Shown here: piece by piece, positions 33,727 to 44,895 of the stretch
Numbering within the stretch: the first letter of the stretch is position 1
Layout of the letters: each line of letters begins with the position of its first letter
DNA from: Hypoxylon rubiginosum
Lineage: Eukaryota; Ascomycota; Sordariomycetes; Xylariales; Hypoxylaceae
Direction of reading: 5' to 3'
DNA: 64,000 bases
Assembly: GCA_902806565.1 (NCBI GenBank)
Contig: CADCXA010000030.1
Location: forward strand, 1,116,001-1,180,000
The notes under the pieces: model-generated
Told to the model about the DNA's origin: nothing
The model's database searches: none
What the model saw: the letters and a program-made list of their open reading frames with translations, nothing else
Made by a program: the position numbers and the translations under genes

Positions 33727-36509
33727 ATGGCGGACCAAGGTGACTCTGCCGCGCTTTTTAGCAACTGCCTATTCCTCTTTATTAAGAGCAATGATTTGGA
33801 TGGCAAATCAATGACGGGTGTATGTTGCAATTCCTATCTAACATATGGCTCACTAAGACTTGCGAAACTTACGTATTGTATAGTTGAAAGAAACTGTCAA
33901 GAATCATGGCGGCGTCGTGAAAGAGCCTACCGACGACGACCCACTGGACCTCGAGAAAGATGAGATCACCCACATCATCGCCAACACAATCGAATTTGAA
34001 GATTATACCCAGGCCACTTCCATGATGATTGCTGTTGTCAAATCCAACTGGATCCACGCATCTGTAATGAAGGGTAGGCAGGCACAGATACGCCCCTTCA
34101 CGCCTGACCCCCGAATGTTCTTCTCCGACGTGGTGTTATCCTGTGCCGATATCCCGTCCACCGACAAAGACACAATCATTGGCGCCACAATGGCCATGGG
34201 CGGAATGGACTCGGAAAATATCACAAAGTTGACCACCCACATCTGCGCTCTTTCTATGGACCACCCGAAATGTCAAATAGCCTCCAAGAAGAATCCCAAG
34301 TGCAAGATTGTTCTTCCTCATTGGTAAATATGTTCCGTTCAAAGAGTCAAGTAACTCGAATCTAACATGGCTCAGGTTTGACGATTGTTTCAAGCTCGGA
34401 AAGCGGATTGATGAAGGCCCCTATATTTTGCCTGATCCGGAGTATCTTCGTGCAAGTCCCTCGGAAGCGGTTGTAGTGCCCTCAAGCCAACATCTTGAAG
34501 GGGCCACTTCTGCTCGCCCGGACTATATGCCTACGCCTCCTAACGACGTCGCAGGAGCCCGTCCCAATCTAACTGTATTCGAGGATAAGAAGGTCATGCT
34601 ATCAGCAGACTTGTCGATTAGGGATCGCCTCAAGATAATCATTCAGGGGCTGATACATAATAGTGGAGGTGAGATAACCGATGATGCTGAAGCCTGCGAT
34701 TGGTTCATCTGCCAATACCGTGATGGGCCGCAGTACGTGCGTGCTGCCCAAGCTGGCAAGACAGTGGGCAACCTGTCTTGGCTGTATTACACCATCACGC
34801 ACAATAGGTGGACTGACCCTCTGCACCGTCTCCTCCACTATCCTCTTCCGCGTGACGGCATCCCGGGATTCAAAGACAAAAAAATTACCGTATCAAACTA
34901 TGGAGGCGAGGCACGTATATATCTGGAAAATCTGATCACTGCTGCAGGAGCAGATTATACCAAGACGATGAAGGCCGACAACACCCATTTGATCACGGCT
35001 CGGAATAATAGCGAGAAATGGGATGCCGCTGTAGACTGGGGCCTCGAGAGGATCAACCACCTCTGGCTGGAAGAGAGTTACGCCAAGTGTCAGGTGCAAC
35101 CTATAGCAGATGAAAAATATGTTCGTTTCCCACCGCGCACAAACCTCTCCGAGATTATAGGCCAGACGTTCTTGGACGAAAAAAGGCTACGAGCTCTGTA
35201 TTATCCTGGCGGACCAGAGAATTCCACTGCATCGTCTAAGCTAAAGCGTAAGATGCGAGATATGGCCAATGAGAATTCGTACTCCGAGGGGCCAGCTGAA
35301 GGTGTCTCGATTGGTCGCCAAGCGCATAAAGAATTCGATGTCATGATGGATACGGATATTGATTATGCGCAGAAGACAACTGAGGTCTTCGGAGTACCAG
35401 CACCACAAAAGCGTCGTGCGACAACGCAATTCGCTACCCCAGCCAAGGGTCGTCACGTTCGCGCGGGGAAGGAGAATGAGACGCCATCGACGGTCTCTTC
35501 CTCAAGTCGGAGCGCAAAGGACAAGGCGCTGAACAGGCTATCAGCCCTTGCACCCGACATCAATCTATACGAGAAAGAAAAGAAGCGAGGACTCAAGGAC
35601 AATCATGGACTGTGGGGAGGTAAGCGAGCAGCTGATCAGATCGAGCGAGAGCATCTCAACCGCCGTAGCGTTTCGAGCCCAGCTGCCGTGAGCGAAGAGA
35701 ACGAGAACGAAAAAGAGACCAAGGTTGAGAAGCGTCCAGCAAAGAGAACGAAGCCGTCCCTCCCAGACGTCGACAAGCGGGTAGTCCTGACCGGATTTCA
35801 TCGATGGGTCAATGACAAACATCGTGAGGACGCAGATCGGGTAAGTGAACCAAGTCTCGCATCATGAACTTTTTCTAATGCCCCGAAATAGAAGAAACTA
35901 CGCGAACTAGGCATCGCCGTTGTCATGGATGGCCAGCCATGCGACTACCTCGTAGCCCCGTCCTTAGTGCGGACAGTCAAATTCCTTCGCAATCTGTCCA
36001 AGGGAGTCACCATTGTATCGTCGAGTTGGATCGAAGAGTGTCTCGATACCAAGCAAATGCCCAAGCCTGAGGACTATGTCCTTAAGGACAAGGAGAACGA
36101 GAAGAAATTCGGCATCACACTTGCGAAATCGGTCCGCCAAGCCCGAAAGAATAATGGAAAACTTCTTTGGAATATTCCTATTTACTGCACGGCCAGCATC
36201 AAGAATGGCCCGGATGGCTACCGCGCTATCGCCGAGGCCAACGGTGCCATCTTCATGATGTATAGCGCAAGAAGCGGGACCACGATCAAGCCTACCCAGC
36301 CGGAAGAGGATGAAGGGGGCCCGGATCCGGTCTACCTGCTGAGTAACTCGAGCCCGGACGAGAGGAAGCTATGGCCAAAGTTCGCCGATATGGCAACAAA
36401 GGGTAACATGCAGCCTCGCATCGTCGCTGCGGATTGGTTGCTAGATGTGGTTATGAAACAGGAAGTCTTCTTTGACGAGAAGTACCTGGTAAATAACTTT
36501 TTCGGCTGA
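33727..36509 (+). CDS. brc1: Six-BRCT DNA-damage scaffold BRC1/RTT107
   Basis: Four exons: 33727-33819, 33884-34323, 34376-35840 and 35892-36509; 871 aa. Six BRCT repeats can be recognised by their Trp motifs: SNWIHASV, PHWFDDCF, LSWLYYTI and HLWLEESY in the first 450 residues, then SSWIEECL and ADWLLDVV in the last 200. A 200-residue charged linker with several basic patches (KRRATTQ, RPAKRTKPS) separates them. Four N-terminal and two C-terminal BRCTs is the layout of S. pombe Brc1 and budding yeast Rtt107, which bind gamma-H2A at stalled forks through the C-terminal pair and recruit repair nucleases through the N-terminal set. The protein acts in the nucleus. The first exon is short (31 codons) and the phase-0 intron after it reconnects GKSMTG to LKETVKNHGG. 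Confidence 0.95.
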
Positions 36510-36624
36510 GGGGCACGTATCCCGTCGTCGAGCTGTTCTGACTTTTAATGTATGATTTCGGTGCATGGCCCCGGGATGTGGGCAGAAGATGAAGGCGTTT
36601 TGGTGTTGGTATCTATTCCCTTTG

Positions 36625-36650
36625 CTTTGCCTTGCCTTGCCTTGCCTTGC
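36625..36650. repeat. CTTGC pentanucleotide repeat
   Basis: Four to five tandem copies of CTTGC, between the convergent brc1 and vps25 genes. Confidence 0.85.
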
Positions 36651-36764
36651 TCTGCCCTACTCTCCCAGCCCAAGGTCGGAGAAGGTTACCACCTACCCAT
36701 GCTACCTCATGTAGCACTACTCGTAAATAGTCTTATAATCGGAATAAACAATTTAAATCCGCCA

Positions 36765-37650
36765 TCAGAAGAACTTGACACCTTGCTGGTCCTCCTGACC
36801 GAATATCTGCGCCTTGCCGCGCTTGACTAGGATTTGAAGTGCTTTCTGGAGCAGGTCGGGATCGAGGCCGTGGAACTCTGAACGGTTCGTATTAGTGACA
36901 TGTCTCTTTTTTTTTACCCCTACTCTCGTTATGCATGGTAAACGCATTTTTACTGCAAAACTTACCAGTGCCCTTTGTACCCTCGCCCTCGGTCAGCTCG
37001 TACAGCGTGAGCACGGTGCCCTTCTGCGCCGTCTCCTCGACCCAGTCCTCGACGAGCCCGGCCCACTCCTCTGGCGTCCTCCAGTACACCCAAAATACGT
37101 TTCCTCCATCTTTCTCGTCATCCCTATCCCTACTACTCCCAAACCCACCACCTCCGCTACCACCACCACCTCCGACGGGCTCGGCCCTCCCTTCACGGCG
37201 CATAAAGTCGAGAACCTCGCGGGCGTCGGCGAGCGGGAGTCGGCGATTGAGACGGCGGTTCCGGAATAGGTCCTCGTGGGCAGCACCACCACCGCCCCCT
37301 TCGTTATTGGAGTAAGAGTTGGAGGAGTAGTAGGAGTAGCAGGAGGAGGATAGCGAGAGGCGGAAGAGGCGGTGGTAGCGGCAGTAGCCCAGGACGAGGG
37401 CGGACCACTTCTCGAGCTGGCTGTGCAGGGTGGTGAGGTTGGACTGGCGCGTGAAGAAGGGGGGGAAGTGGTACTCGCGGGGGAAGTCGAAGGAGGAGGT
37501 CGAGGCGGTAGGGGTCGTGGAAAGGGTAGAGGGTGCTGTGTGTTTGTGGGGTGGTTGCGGTTGCGATGAGGTGGATGGCGAGGGACTGGCGGATGTCGTC
37601 GTGGTGGGGGTCGCGAAGAAGGTCGAGGAGGATGCGGGTGTTAGGGACAT
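36765..37650 (-). CDS. vps25: ESCRT-II subunit VPS25
   Basis: Two exons, 37650-36966 and 36877-36765, 265 aa; the ATG at 37650-37648 gives MSLTPASSS, and upstream codons in frame have no ATG. The first 45 residues are Ser/Thr/Pro-rich. The Vps25 core follows: FDFPREYHFPPFFTRQSN with the PPFF contact motif, LEKWSALVLGYCRYHRLFRL, then NRRLNRRLPLADAREVLDFM, VFWVYWRTPEEWAGLVEDWV and TVLTLYELTEGEG. The second winged helix ends ALQILVKRGKAQIFG-EDQQGVKFF after the splice joining GTE to FHGLDPDLL. Vps25 forms two copies per ESCRT-II complex with Vps22 and Vps36 and recruits ESCRT-III (Vps20) on endosomes. Most homologues are about 180-200 aa; the extra length here is a Tyr/Ser and poly-Gly insert between the first helices and a second Gly-rich insert before FWVYW. 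Confidence 0.95.
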
Positions 37651-38178
37651 CTTGGCTTGTTTGAGAGGATAACGTAGGGAGAGACACTTTGTTGTTTTGA
37701 AGGGTGTTGGAGAACGAGTGCTCGGCCAGAATCCTTTATGATAGATGGGATTTAAAGAGAGTCTAAGAGACCTCGAGAGATGAGGAGGTTGAAGTCGAAG
37801 ATGTGTATACAAACGAAGTCTTGGTGGGGTTTCCAAGAAGCTTGGTACCCCACTATAGTAGCTTCTAGCCTTGGCCGTCTATCTTATCGATAATATATTC
37901 ACTCTGTCACTTGTGATGTTTATCAACCACTTATGGACTCATTATAGCGTGGAACGTTTAAATAATAAATAATTCCTTCTTTATAAAAACGGTAGGCAAC
38001 AGGTTATTTTCCAACCAGCCTTTAAAACCTATCCTCGGCATCATCATTAAGGTCATTCATAGTAGGTATGTAGTTCGTTCCGAGTTCCCACTCCCCGAAC
38101 TCCACGCCAATGACGACACACATATACACAATGCATAAAAACAGGGGGAGCTCGCCTTTTAACTTAGACAACCCCAAA
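37651..38178. other. Intergenic region upstream of vps25
   Basis: AT-rich around 37900-38000. No gene seen. Confidence 0.6.
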
Positions 38179-40540
38179 TCAAACTTCAACGCCACGGGTA
38201 TCATCTCGTGCCTCGTCGCTACCGAGTTCCTTCTCGAGCTCGTCCGTCACGAAGCCCTCGTAGTCCTCCAGGTTCTTCTGGATGTGCACCTTGAATTTGA
38301 TGATGTCGTTGAGCATCTTCTCGATCTCGGTGTGTAGTTCCTCGCGTAGCGCGTTGGCTCGGAGGGTTAGTTGCTCGTACCTAGACTCGTAGTTAGTTAT
38401 GGAACCTCAGTAGTAAGTAAAATGAGGAAATTGTGGAGTTACGTACTCAATATTCGTATTCATCTCTCTCTGCTCCATCAGCTGCACGGATTCGCTGAGC
38501 TGCGCTCGCATCTTGGCGAGTTCCTTTTCCATCTTCTCGATCTGTGTATCCGATGCTAGTTTTTGCGTTGTCGTGACCTCCTTGGTCTTTTCATACTCCT
38601 CCTCCGCGGCCCTAACTCTGTGCTCCAGCGCTTCGACCTCGTTTCGCTTGTCCTCAATAGCCTCCTTAATGCCGTCCAGGAGGTCGTGATCCTTCATCAT
38701 GGCGTCCATGGCAGCCGTTCGTCGCTCCGAGATCTCTTTGCGCAAGGCCATGAAGTTGTTCTTAACTTGCCCGCGTAGGTCTTGGTTCAGTATGTGAGCG
38801 GGTTGATATCCGGTCACCGAATCGGCGAGCAAGCGCTCGCTCCCCCCTCCGCTCGAGTACGATCCCTTCATGATGGAGCCTGTAAAGTCCGACTCGTTGA
38901 CGGTGACCGCAAGCTCGTAGGATACACCCTTGGCATTTACCGCCGTGGCAGGAATAAGACCGATCTGGTAAGCGACTGTGTTATACTTATCAACAAGCCT
39001 CTCCAACTCGTCCAGCTTGCGATTAGCTTCCATTTCCTTGTCTGCCATCCTTTTCTTGCCCTCGTCGAGTCGCTGGGTAGCGGATTCTATACCCTTCTGC
39101 AGCCTTTCGCGTTCGGACGTCATGCGGTCGATATCTTGCATGCTGATACCTTGATCGTCGACTTCTTTCTGTAGCGCGCGACGCTCGTCTTCCGCCTCCT
39201 TCAGTTCCTCCATCAACTTGTCGAACTCATCTTGCAAGACTTGGATACGGCTTTCGTATTTATCAGATCTCGACAAAGCAAGCGCATTGTATTCCTCGAA
39301 TTTCACCTTGTCCTCCTCCATAATCTTGAAATGGTTATCAAGAACGCGTGGGTCAGGGGTCGATTTCTCAAGGTCCTCAATTTCTTTCAGTAGCCGCGCA
39401 TTCTCCCCTTCAAGCATCTCGAGTTCGGATAGGTACTTGGAATTCGAGTGCTCGAATTCCCTGGCCATATCTTCCACGTGGGGCGCAAGCACTTTCTCCG
39501 CGTCATCGTCGCCGGCGTCCTCATCCATAGCGAGCCAATCCCGGTACGCTGAGCTTAGAAAGCCGAAAATAATATGATCGCCGCTGACATCAATTCCGCT
39601 CTCCATGCAGGCTTCATCGTAGCGGTTGGATGCGTAGCCTTCAAGCATTTGGGCCAATTGCATCATCCAATGCAATAGTCCAAGAAATGTACTCCAGTTT
39701 TGTCCGCCAACGGCAGAGATTTGCGACTTGGTGATGCTCTTCTCGTAAGGATAGCGTAGCTGTTTCAAAATAGGGGGTACTTCTTGGTCGATATTCTTTT
39801 GGAAGCGATAGCTCGGATCGATGCGATGGTAGAGCCATTGGAACATGTAGTTGAAGTCTTTCTGTGTAGGCGACTTGATAATATTGTGCGATAGAGTGTG
39901 CTTCATCTCCATCTCGAAGTTGTGTTGCGACAGGTAATCTAAGAGCTCTTGGCCGATTCTGGCTTGAAACGAGCGGTCCTTTAGCGGTCGCGGATCGCGT
40001 GGCACACCAGCTGCCTGGGGCGCTTGTTGGAAGAAGCTCTGGTGGCTACCAGGCCCGGTGGCAGAGGGTCGGGCGCGGTAGACGCTGCTCCTTCGCTCGT
40101 TCTCCGAGTTTCGCATCGGTATGCTACCGGAGGCATAACTTCTCAGGGTCGAGCCGGGTGGGTTCTGAAAAGAGGATCGCTTTACAGAAGACATTCCCAA
40201 GTCTGCTAGATTAGTACCGGATGAGGATCGCGAAAAGATTGGTTGGCTAGGGCGACCGAGGGCGAGGGACTGCCTAGATCCCGACATAGATCGCATATGA
40301 CTACTCGTAAACGCGCCGCCTCCATTTCCGCTAATTGAATTGGATCTTTTCATTGCCGAGGAGGGTTGCGGGATCGCGGAGTTGGGATTGATGCCACCAA
40401 GGGTCTTGCGACAAACATGTTAGCTACCTAAGTAAAGATTCCGACGGCGAAGAATGGAGAATGGAGAATGGAGCGCATCTGATGATAATTCATACCTCTC
40501 TCGGTCGCCGAACACTCCAAAGTCCCGGCTCCTGGGACAT
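38179..40540 (-). CDS. ndc80: Kinetochore protein NDC80 (HEC1)
   Basis: Exons 40540-40496 (15 codons, [15 protein letters not shown]), 40404-38447 and 38380-38179, 734 aa. The tiny first exon is easy to miss; it joins in phase 0 to [18 protein letters not shown] and matches the usual fungal NDC80 N-terminus. The first 130 residues form the basic tail, with many Ser and Arg, the target of Aurora kinase in this family. The calponin-homology head follows ([42 protein letters not shown], and [16 protein letters not shown]). Then about 430 residues of coiled coil, with a likely loop near the segment [15 protein letters not shown] at [18 protein letters not shown]. Ndc80 dimerises with Nuf2 and attaches kinetochores to microtubules. 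The first intron carries three AATGGAG repeats. The gene is divergent from the OB-fold-like gene, with a 561-bp gap. Confidence 0.96.
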
Positions 40541-41101
40541 GGTGGTAGAATTCAAGGAATGCTTTGTTCTTTAATGATAGATCAATACCTTCCAAAAGCT
40601 CGTGTGCAGGTGTGCTGTCAGAGTTGGAGAAGCAGGAGTTTTCGTTGGTTCTTTGTGTTTTTGCGGTGTTGCATTAAAATGCGGTGGTGCCCGATTCCCC
40701 GGTCAAAGTAAACAAAATCTCACATGGCTGTGATTGGTTCAGCCGTGGAGGTGTCAACAGACGTACGATAGTAGTGTGGGGCTGCGGGGTCATAGTTAGC
40801 GTCTACTATAGTGAGTTTAGCGTTTGACGGAATGACTTTGATTTATCAAACCTCAGGTACCAAATACCACTGACGATTGTTTTATTAACGGCCGCCTCTA
40901 CGAAGTACACTTTTCTACGCATTGTCTCTTTTCCCACGACAGCATGATACCCTCCGATGACTGGCTATTACTCACTACTATTTTGATACAGCAGTGAATT
41001 TCTTGTTTTTTGAGAAATCCAATTCTTGCTTATATAGATTACACTTACACATATTCCCTCCCTGCTTTCAGCAGCACCATGATTTCCCCAACCAGGTCAC
41101 G
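40541..41101. promoter_or_regulatory. Shared divergent promoter region of ndc80 and the OB-fold-like gene
   Basis: 561 bp separate the two start codons, so both promoters must overlap here or nearly so. I see no strong TATA box or named factor site. Short distance and head-to-head layout permit co-regulation but do not prove it. Confidence 0.5.
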
Positions 41102-42199
41102 ATGGTACGGAGCATTATAATTCTTGCAGGTGCACCTCAATACGACAAGCTTGATTGGAAGGACTCGGGTCTCTTGAACCGTTTCCTAGATCCAATCGCA
41201 AAATTCACCGGCCTCGACAGCTCAACAGGTTCCGAAGCTGTGAGCACGATAAGAGGATCTACTCTGGATGTTGCCCTTTGGAGGTCCATACCACTCCACA
41301 AAACTGCCTTACACACCGGCTTCTCTCAGCTTCACCAAGTAAGAGAAGACTACCATGGAGATGAAGGCTTCTTCGCTGCTCTCCCCGCCTCGCTTGATTC
41401 TACCTCGGCGTTGACGGGAACCAACAAATCGAGCCAGGAAATACTGGACCAGTTCTATGACCACACTCTGGCGGCACAGGATGACATACCGTCATCTCAG
41501 TTACCGACTTTGAGTTTCAGCACGGACGGTTCTTCCTTAAGTACTACAGAGGATACGAGTATCCGCGACTCTTTCCGGAGCAACAACTCTCCAATCCACA
41601 AGGACCAGCCGTTAATAGCCCAATCGGCTCACCTGAGCGACCTCGAAGATGTACCAGATGCCCGGTATCTACAGTCCATCTCACCCCAGACGATGACTGT
41701 CAACCTCATCGTCGGGATAATCTCCATTGCTGAACCACGGACCGTGAAAACGAGGTGGGGTGCTACCAAGTCGCTGATCGAGCTGCTTGTTGGAGATGAG
41801 ACCAAGTCTGGCTTCACCGTCACGTTTTGGCTATCGTCAGAGCTCAATGAATCGTCTAGCAGAATCCTTAGAGAGCTTCGCAGACAAGACATTGTGCTTC
41901 TCCGAAACGTAGCCCTGAATGTATTCATGAAAAAAGTTCATGGTCATAGTCTACGAAAGGGTCTCACGAAGGTCGACTTACTGCACCGAAGAAAGCTAGA
42001 TAAGGACGACCAAGGGGGGCTATACACTGTGAAGGATGTCTCATCGAGAAAATCGACGCATCCGCAGTTGCTTAAGACAAGAAAGGTGCGGGAATGGGTA
42101 ATGAATTTTGTTGGCGGTGGCGGTACGGCGCTTGGGAAAAGAAAGTACAAGGGAAAGGCCATCAGGAGTTGGGATATGCCGCCAGAAGATACCCAATAA
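41102..42199 (+). CDS. OB-fold-like nucleic-acid-binding protein, unknown role
   Basis: Single exon; I chose the ATG at 41102 (MVRSIIILAG), because there is no earlier in-frame ATG; 365 aa. The N-terminal 110 residues contain a conserved-looking MVRSIIILAGAPQYDKLDW and DVALWRSIPLHKT, followed by an acidic, Ser-rich linker (about 110-200). The C-terminal half looks like one OB fold: MTVNLIVGIISIAEPRTVKT, then LIELLVGDETKSGFTVTFWL, RQDIVLLRNVALNVF, and a basic HGHSLRKGLTKVDLLHRRKL. RPA-type and shieldin-2-like OB folds share this strand pattern (strand 'VGII', 'GFTVTFWL', 'GDIVLLRNV'). The match is by eye; the exact family is uncertain. It ends in a basic tail (KRKYKGKAIRS). Single-stranded DNA or telomere-related binding is plausible but inferred. 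Confidence 0.75.
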   Translation: MVRSIIILAGAPQYDKLDWKDSGLLNRFLDPIAKFTGLDSSTGSEAVSTIRGSTLDVALWRSIPLHKTALHTGFSQLHQVREDYHGDEGFFAALPASLDSTSALTGTNKSSQEILDQFYDHTLAAQDDIPSSQLPTLSFSTDGSSLSTTEDTSIRDSFRSNNSPIHKDQPLIAQSAHLSDLEDVPDARYLQSISPQTMTVNLIVGIISIAEPRTVKTRWGATKSLIELLVGDETKSGFTVTFWLSSELNESSSRILRELRRQDIVLLRNVALNVFMKKVHGHSLRKGLTKVDLLHRRKLDKDDQGGLYTVKDVSSRKSTHPQLLKTRKVREWVMNFVGGGGTALGKRKYKGKAIRSWDMPPEDTQ

Positions 42200-42666
42200 G
42201 CTGTCCTGGAAAAGCGGTATTCCAGTTTCACGGATAGAAATTATGGAAATCAACGATAGATTTCTCCCAAGATTACAAAAGACGAAATTTGGCATTGTGA
42301 ACCACTTTCACTATCTTCATTGCTGAGTCAAGCTCAATTCAAATGTGCATATTGGGAGTTGGTTAGCCTGGCGATTTTTCAGCGTGAGAAGAGTGTTTTC
42401 TTTGCTCTCAACCGCAGAGCGTTAGACAATCCACATTTTCATATACGCTATTACCCGAAGCTAAATATTCTTCCAATATTTCGATCAAGACAGTACTGAT
42501 ATCATTCACTAGGTTCTACTAGGGAATAAGATTTTATCGAGATACGTCGACCAACCATCCGCTACACCAACTACAGAAAACCAAAGCAAGGGCAGTCAGT
42601 GAAATTATATGGATCTTGATCATGATTGTTGAGGTGGTTGCATTACTAATTAATAGCGGCATTGAT
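42200..42666. other. Convergent intergenic region
   Basis: AT-rich; no gene seen. Confidence 0.6.
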
Positions 42667-43835
42667 TCAAGAAGCCTTGAAAGGAGTAGTTTTAACTGAT
42701 GCCATGTCGATCCTATACAGTCACCGTTAGTCAGAGACAGCTGTCAGACTTTCTCAGTTGCCGGCAGAACTTACCATGAAGTCCCTGAAGAGAAGAAGTT
42801 GGCAAGTTGAAACTGCGCAGCGTCCGTCTTGGAAAGCTGCTTCGAGAAGGTGGCGCGGGACTTGGTAGAAGCCCCAGGACCGGTGTTCTGATACTCGGCG
42901 AGGAGAACTGCATCAGTTCGCGGATCGGAACTCGACCATACCGACCAACCTGCCGGAGAAATCGACTCGTCCAAGTAGGTTTTGACGTACGCAACCCGGG
43001 AGTAGCCGTTGTACGGCCGTCCCAGGTACACAGACCCAGGGGTGACATTTTCGGTTGCGGCGATGGTGCATTGGTCGAAGATTAGTCCTCCCGTCGTGGT
43101 GCTTGAGGCTCGCTTCATCGCTGCGATTCGACCACCGTCCGTGTTGGGAACGATGGTAGAATTCAGGAAGTAGGCCAAGCCCGCCCCCCAGATGAAATCG
43201 ATAGACCCCTCGACAAAGGTGTTATACGCGAAGACGCTCGTTCCAGCGTTCGTGTCGAACGTGTCCTGGTTACCCGTAATTTGACATCCGTAGAAAGACG
43301 TATATCCGTTGTTCCCAGAGGCAAAGCCGAGGGATGCATAGTTGCGGGTCTGGCCGAAGATGTTGTTCATGTTGATGTTGTAGAGCTGGAGGTACTTGGC
43401 CCGGGAGTACAACGTCGCCGAGTCCGAGTTGCTCTGGTCGGCCTGCGTGTCGACTCCGCGGCTGTTCTGGAGGATGACCTGGTTCCGCGTGTTGTCGGAC
43501 GGATCCTCCGAGTAGCCGCGGAAGATGGTGGTGCCAGACCGGTTGAAGACGAGCTGCTCTTTGTATACTCCGGGATAGACAAACACGGTCACGATTTCGG
43601 AGCTCGAGATACCTTGGATAGCGGCGATCGCTTTGGTTAAGCTCGAGTAGACCGTCTTGCCATCAATGGGCGATTTTGATACTATGTAGTCGCTAGCACC
43701 CGGCTCTGTGGCACTGACTTTTGAGAAGCCAATGTCAGGTCCTGGCACTGTGGTTGGCACATCGACTCCAAATGCCGATGAGGCGAAGGAGCATAGATGT
43801 AGTCCTATCACGACTAGTGCATTAGAAGCTAGCAT
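42667..43835 (-). CDS. Secreted pectin methylesterase (CE8)
   Basis: Exon 43835-42775, then a 62-bp intron with branch point CTAAC and acceptor TATAG, then exon 42712-42667; 368 aa. Unspliced translation stops at a TAA that lies inside the GTAAGT donor after TSW; splicing instead gives TSWIDMASV, matching the usual fungal end of the family. A signal peptide is seen (MLASNALVVIGLHLCSFASS, cleaved near AFG). Pectinesterase motifs on the parallel beta-helix are GNQDTFDT and GSIDFIWGAG (the two catalytic Asp residues) and LGRPYNGYSRVAYV, whose Arg binds substrate. The enzyme removes methyl esters from homogalacturonan outside the cell, exposing it to pectate lyases and polygalacturonases. Two N-glycosylation sequons are visible (NRS, NST). 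A TATA-like element lies about 190 bp upstream. Confidence 0.95.
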
Positions 43836-44023
43836 ATTGAAGATTATGGTATATGGTTTAAAATGTCATAATAGTTCCAGTGGTGAAATATCTACGGATC
43901 GAAATGAACTTATACGCCTTTCCATGTGTCCCGGTTAAAATCATCACTGACCTATGGAGAGAGGATATTTTAGATCTAGATCGCCTACGACTGGCAACAT
44001 AAGCCCTGCTATCTACGGCGGTG

Positions 44024-44034
44024 CTATATATAGA
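44024..44034 (-). promoter_or_regulatory. TATA-like element for the pectinesterase gene
   Basis: The minus strand reads TATATATAGC about 190 bp upstream of the pectinesterase start. The distance implies a 5' leader of about 150 nt; unverified. Confidence 0.35.
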
Positions 44035-44800
44035 TGTTACCTCGTAGCGAAATGTCGACTTCGCATATGACAGAAACTTATTCGCCTAATGATTTCCAGT
44101 CTCTTGATCTTTATAAAGAGCTTAACTATCTTGCCAATCCACAATCATATCTTCTCGAATGAGTATAGGCTCGTGAACCAAAAGCTAAGGACTATGATGA
44201 CTACATAGTGCTGAACGGTTATAAGTTATACAGCCCCCTATTTATTATATGAGCGCCAATCACTACCAGGTAGGTACGTATAGAACATAGTCGAGCACAA
44301 GCTGTCGTGAAATAATTTCAAGGCATTTACCAAATGACTGCCCTGGATATTCGACTCGACTAAGTTTGGATGTGGAAACGCTGGTTAATAGGAAATAGGC
44401 TGTGGATATAAAGTATTCCTTAGGTAAGGAGCAATATTCCCACGTTATTGCCCCGATTCAATGGCTGGGCATCTAGTTTGAGGCTCGATGACCATTATAT
44501 TTTCGACCCTTGCCAAAATGTAACGTCTGAAAGAAGACTCGGATCTAGAATAAAGGCTATTAACCCAATTCGACAGGCTATAGCTATGCGCGGCCAAGAT
44601 CGTCCCCCGCATTTTACGTACATATTCTAGATTTGGTAACATTTCTCCAAGAATACTCGTTCGGTTCAAGTGAGCCCGAGATATCTAGACTGACAGAAAC
44701 AAGGTATTCTCTTCTGGACGGCTTGGGCATTACGAAAACGGGGGGGTCATGTCTACGAATCCTTGTCTGTCTGTCGAGACCGGTTGGGTCAAACCAGAAT

Positions 44801-44807
44801 TATAAAA
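44801..44807 (+). promoter_or_regulatory. TATA box of the rhamnogalacturonan lyase gene
   Basis: TATAAAA lies 95 bp upstream of the ATG at 44896, a normal distance for an inducible fungal gene with a short leader. Confidence 0.5.
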
Positions 44808-44895
44808 GTGACTATAACTAGTCATGTCTCTTTCTCCGTAACAAAGCAAGCCGTAACCATTGCATTCATCTTGTGTCTACTTCTAGGCTTGTAGA

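Larger units (their letters stand above)
43836..44895. other. Divergent promoter region of the pectinesterase and rhamnogalacturonan lyase genes
   Basis: 1,060 bp between two head-to-head secreted pectin-degrading enzymes. TATA-like elements are present for both directions (44024-44034 and 44801-44807). Co-regulation is possible; no GalR/RhaR-type operator is recognised by eye. Confidence 0.55.

Noticed and set aside
36892..37836. Extended VPS25 N-terminus starting upstream of 37650
   Set aside because: The extension has no ATG and reads Arg/Leu-rich non-conserved sequence.
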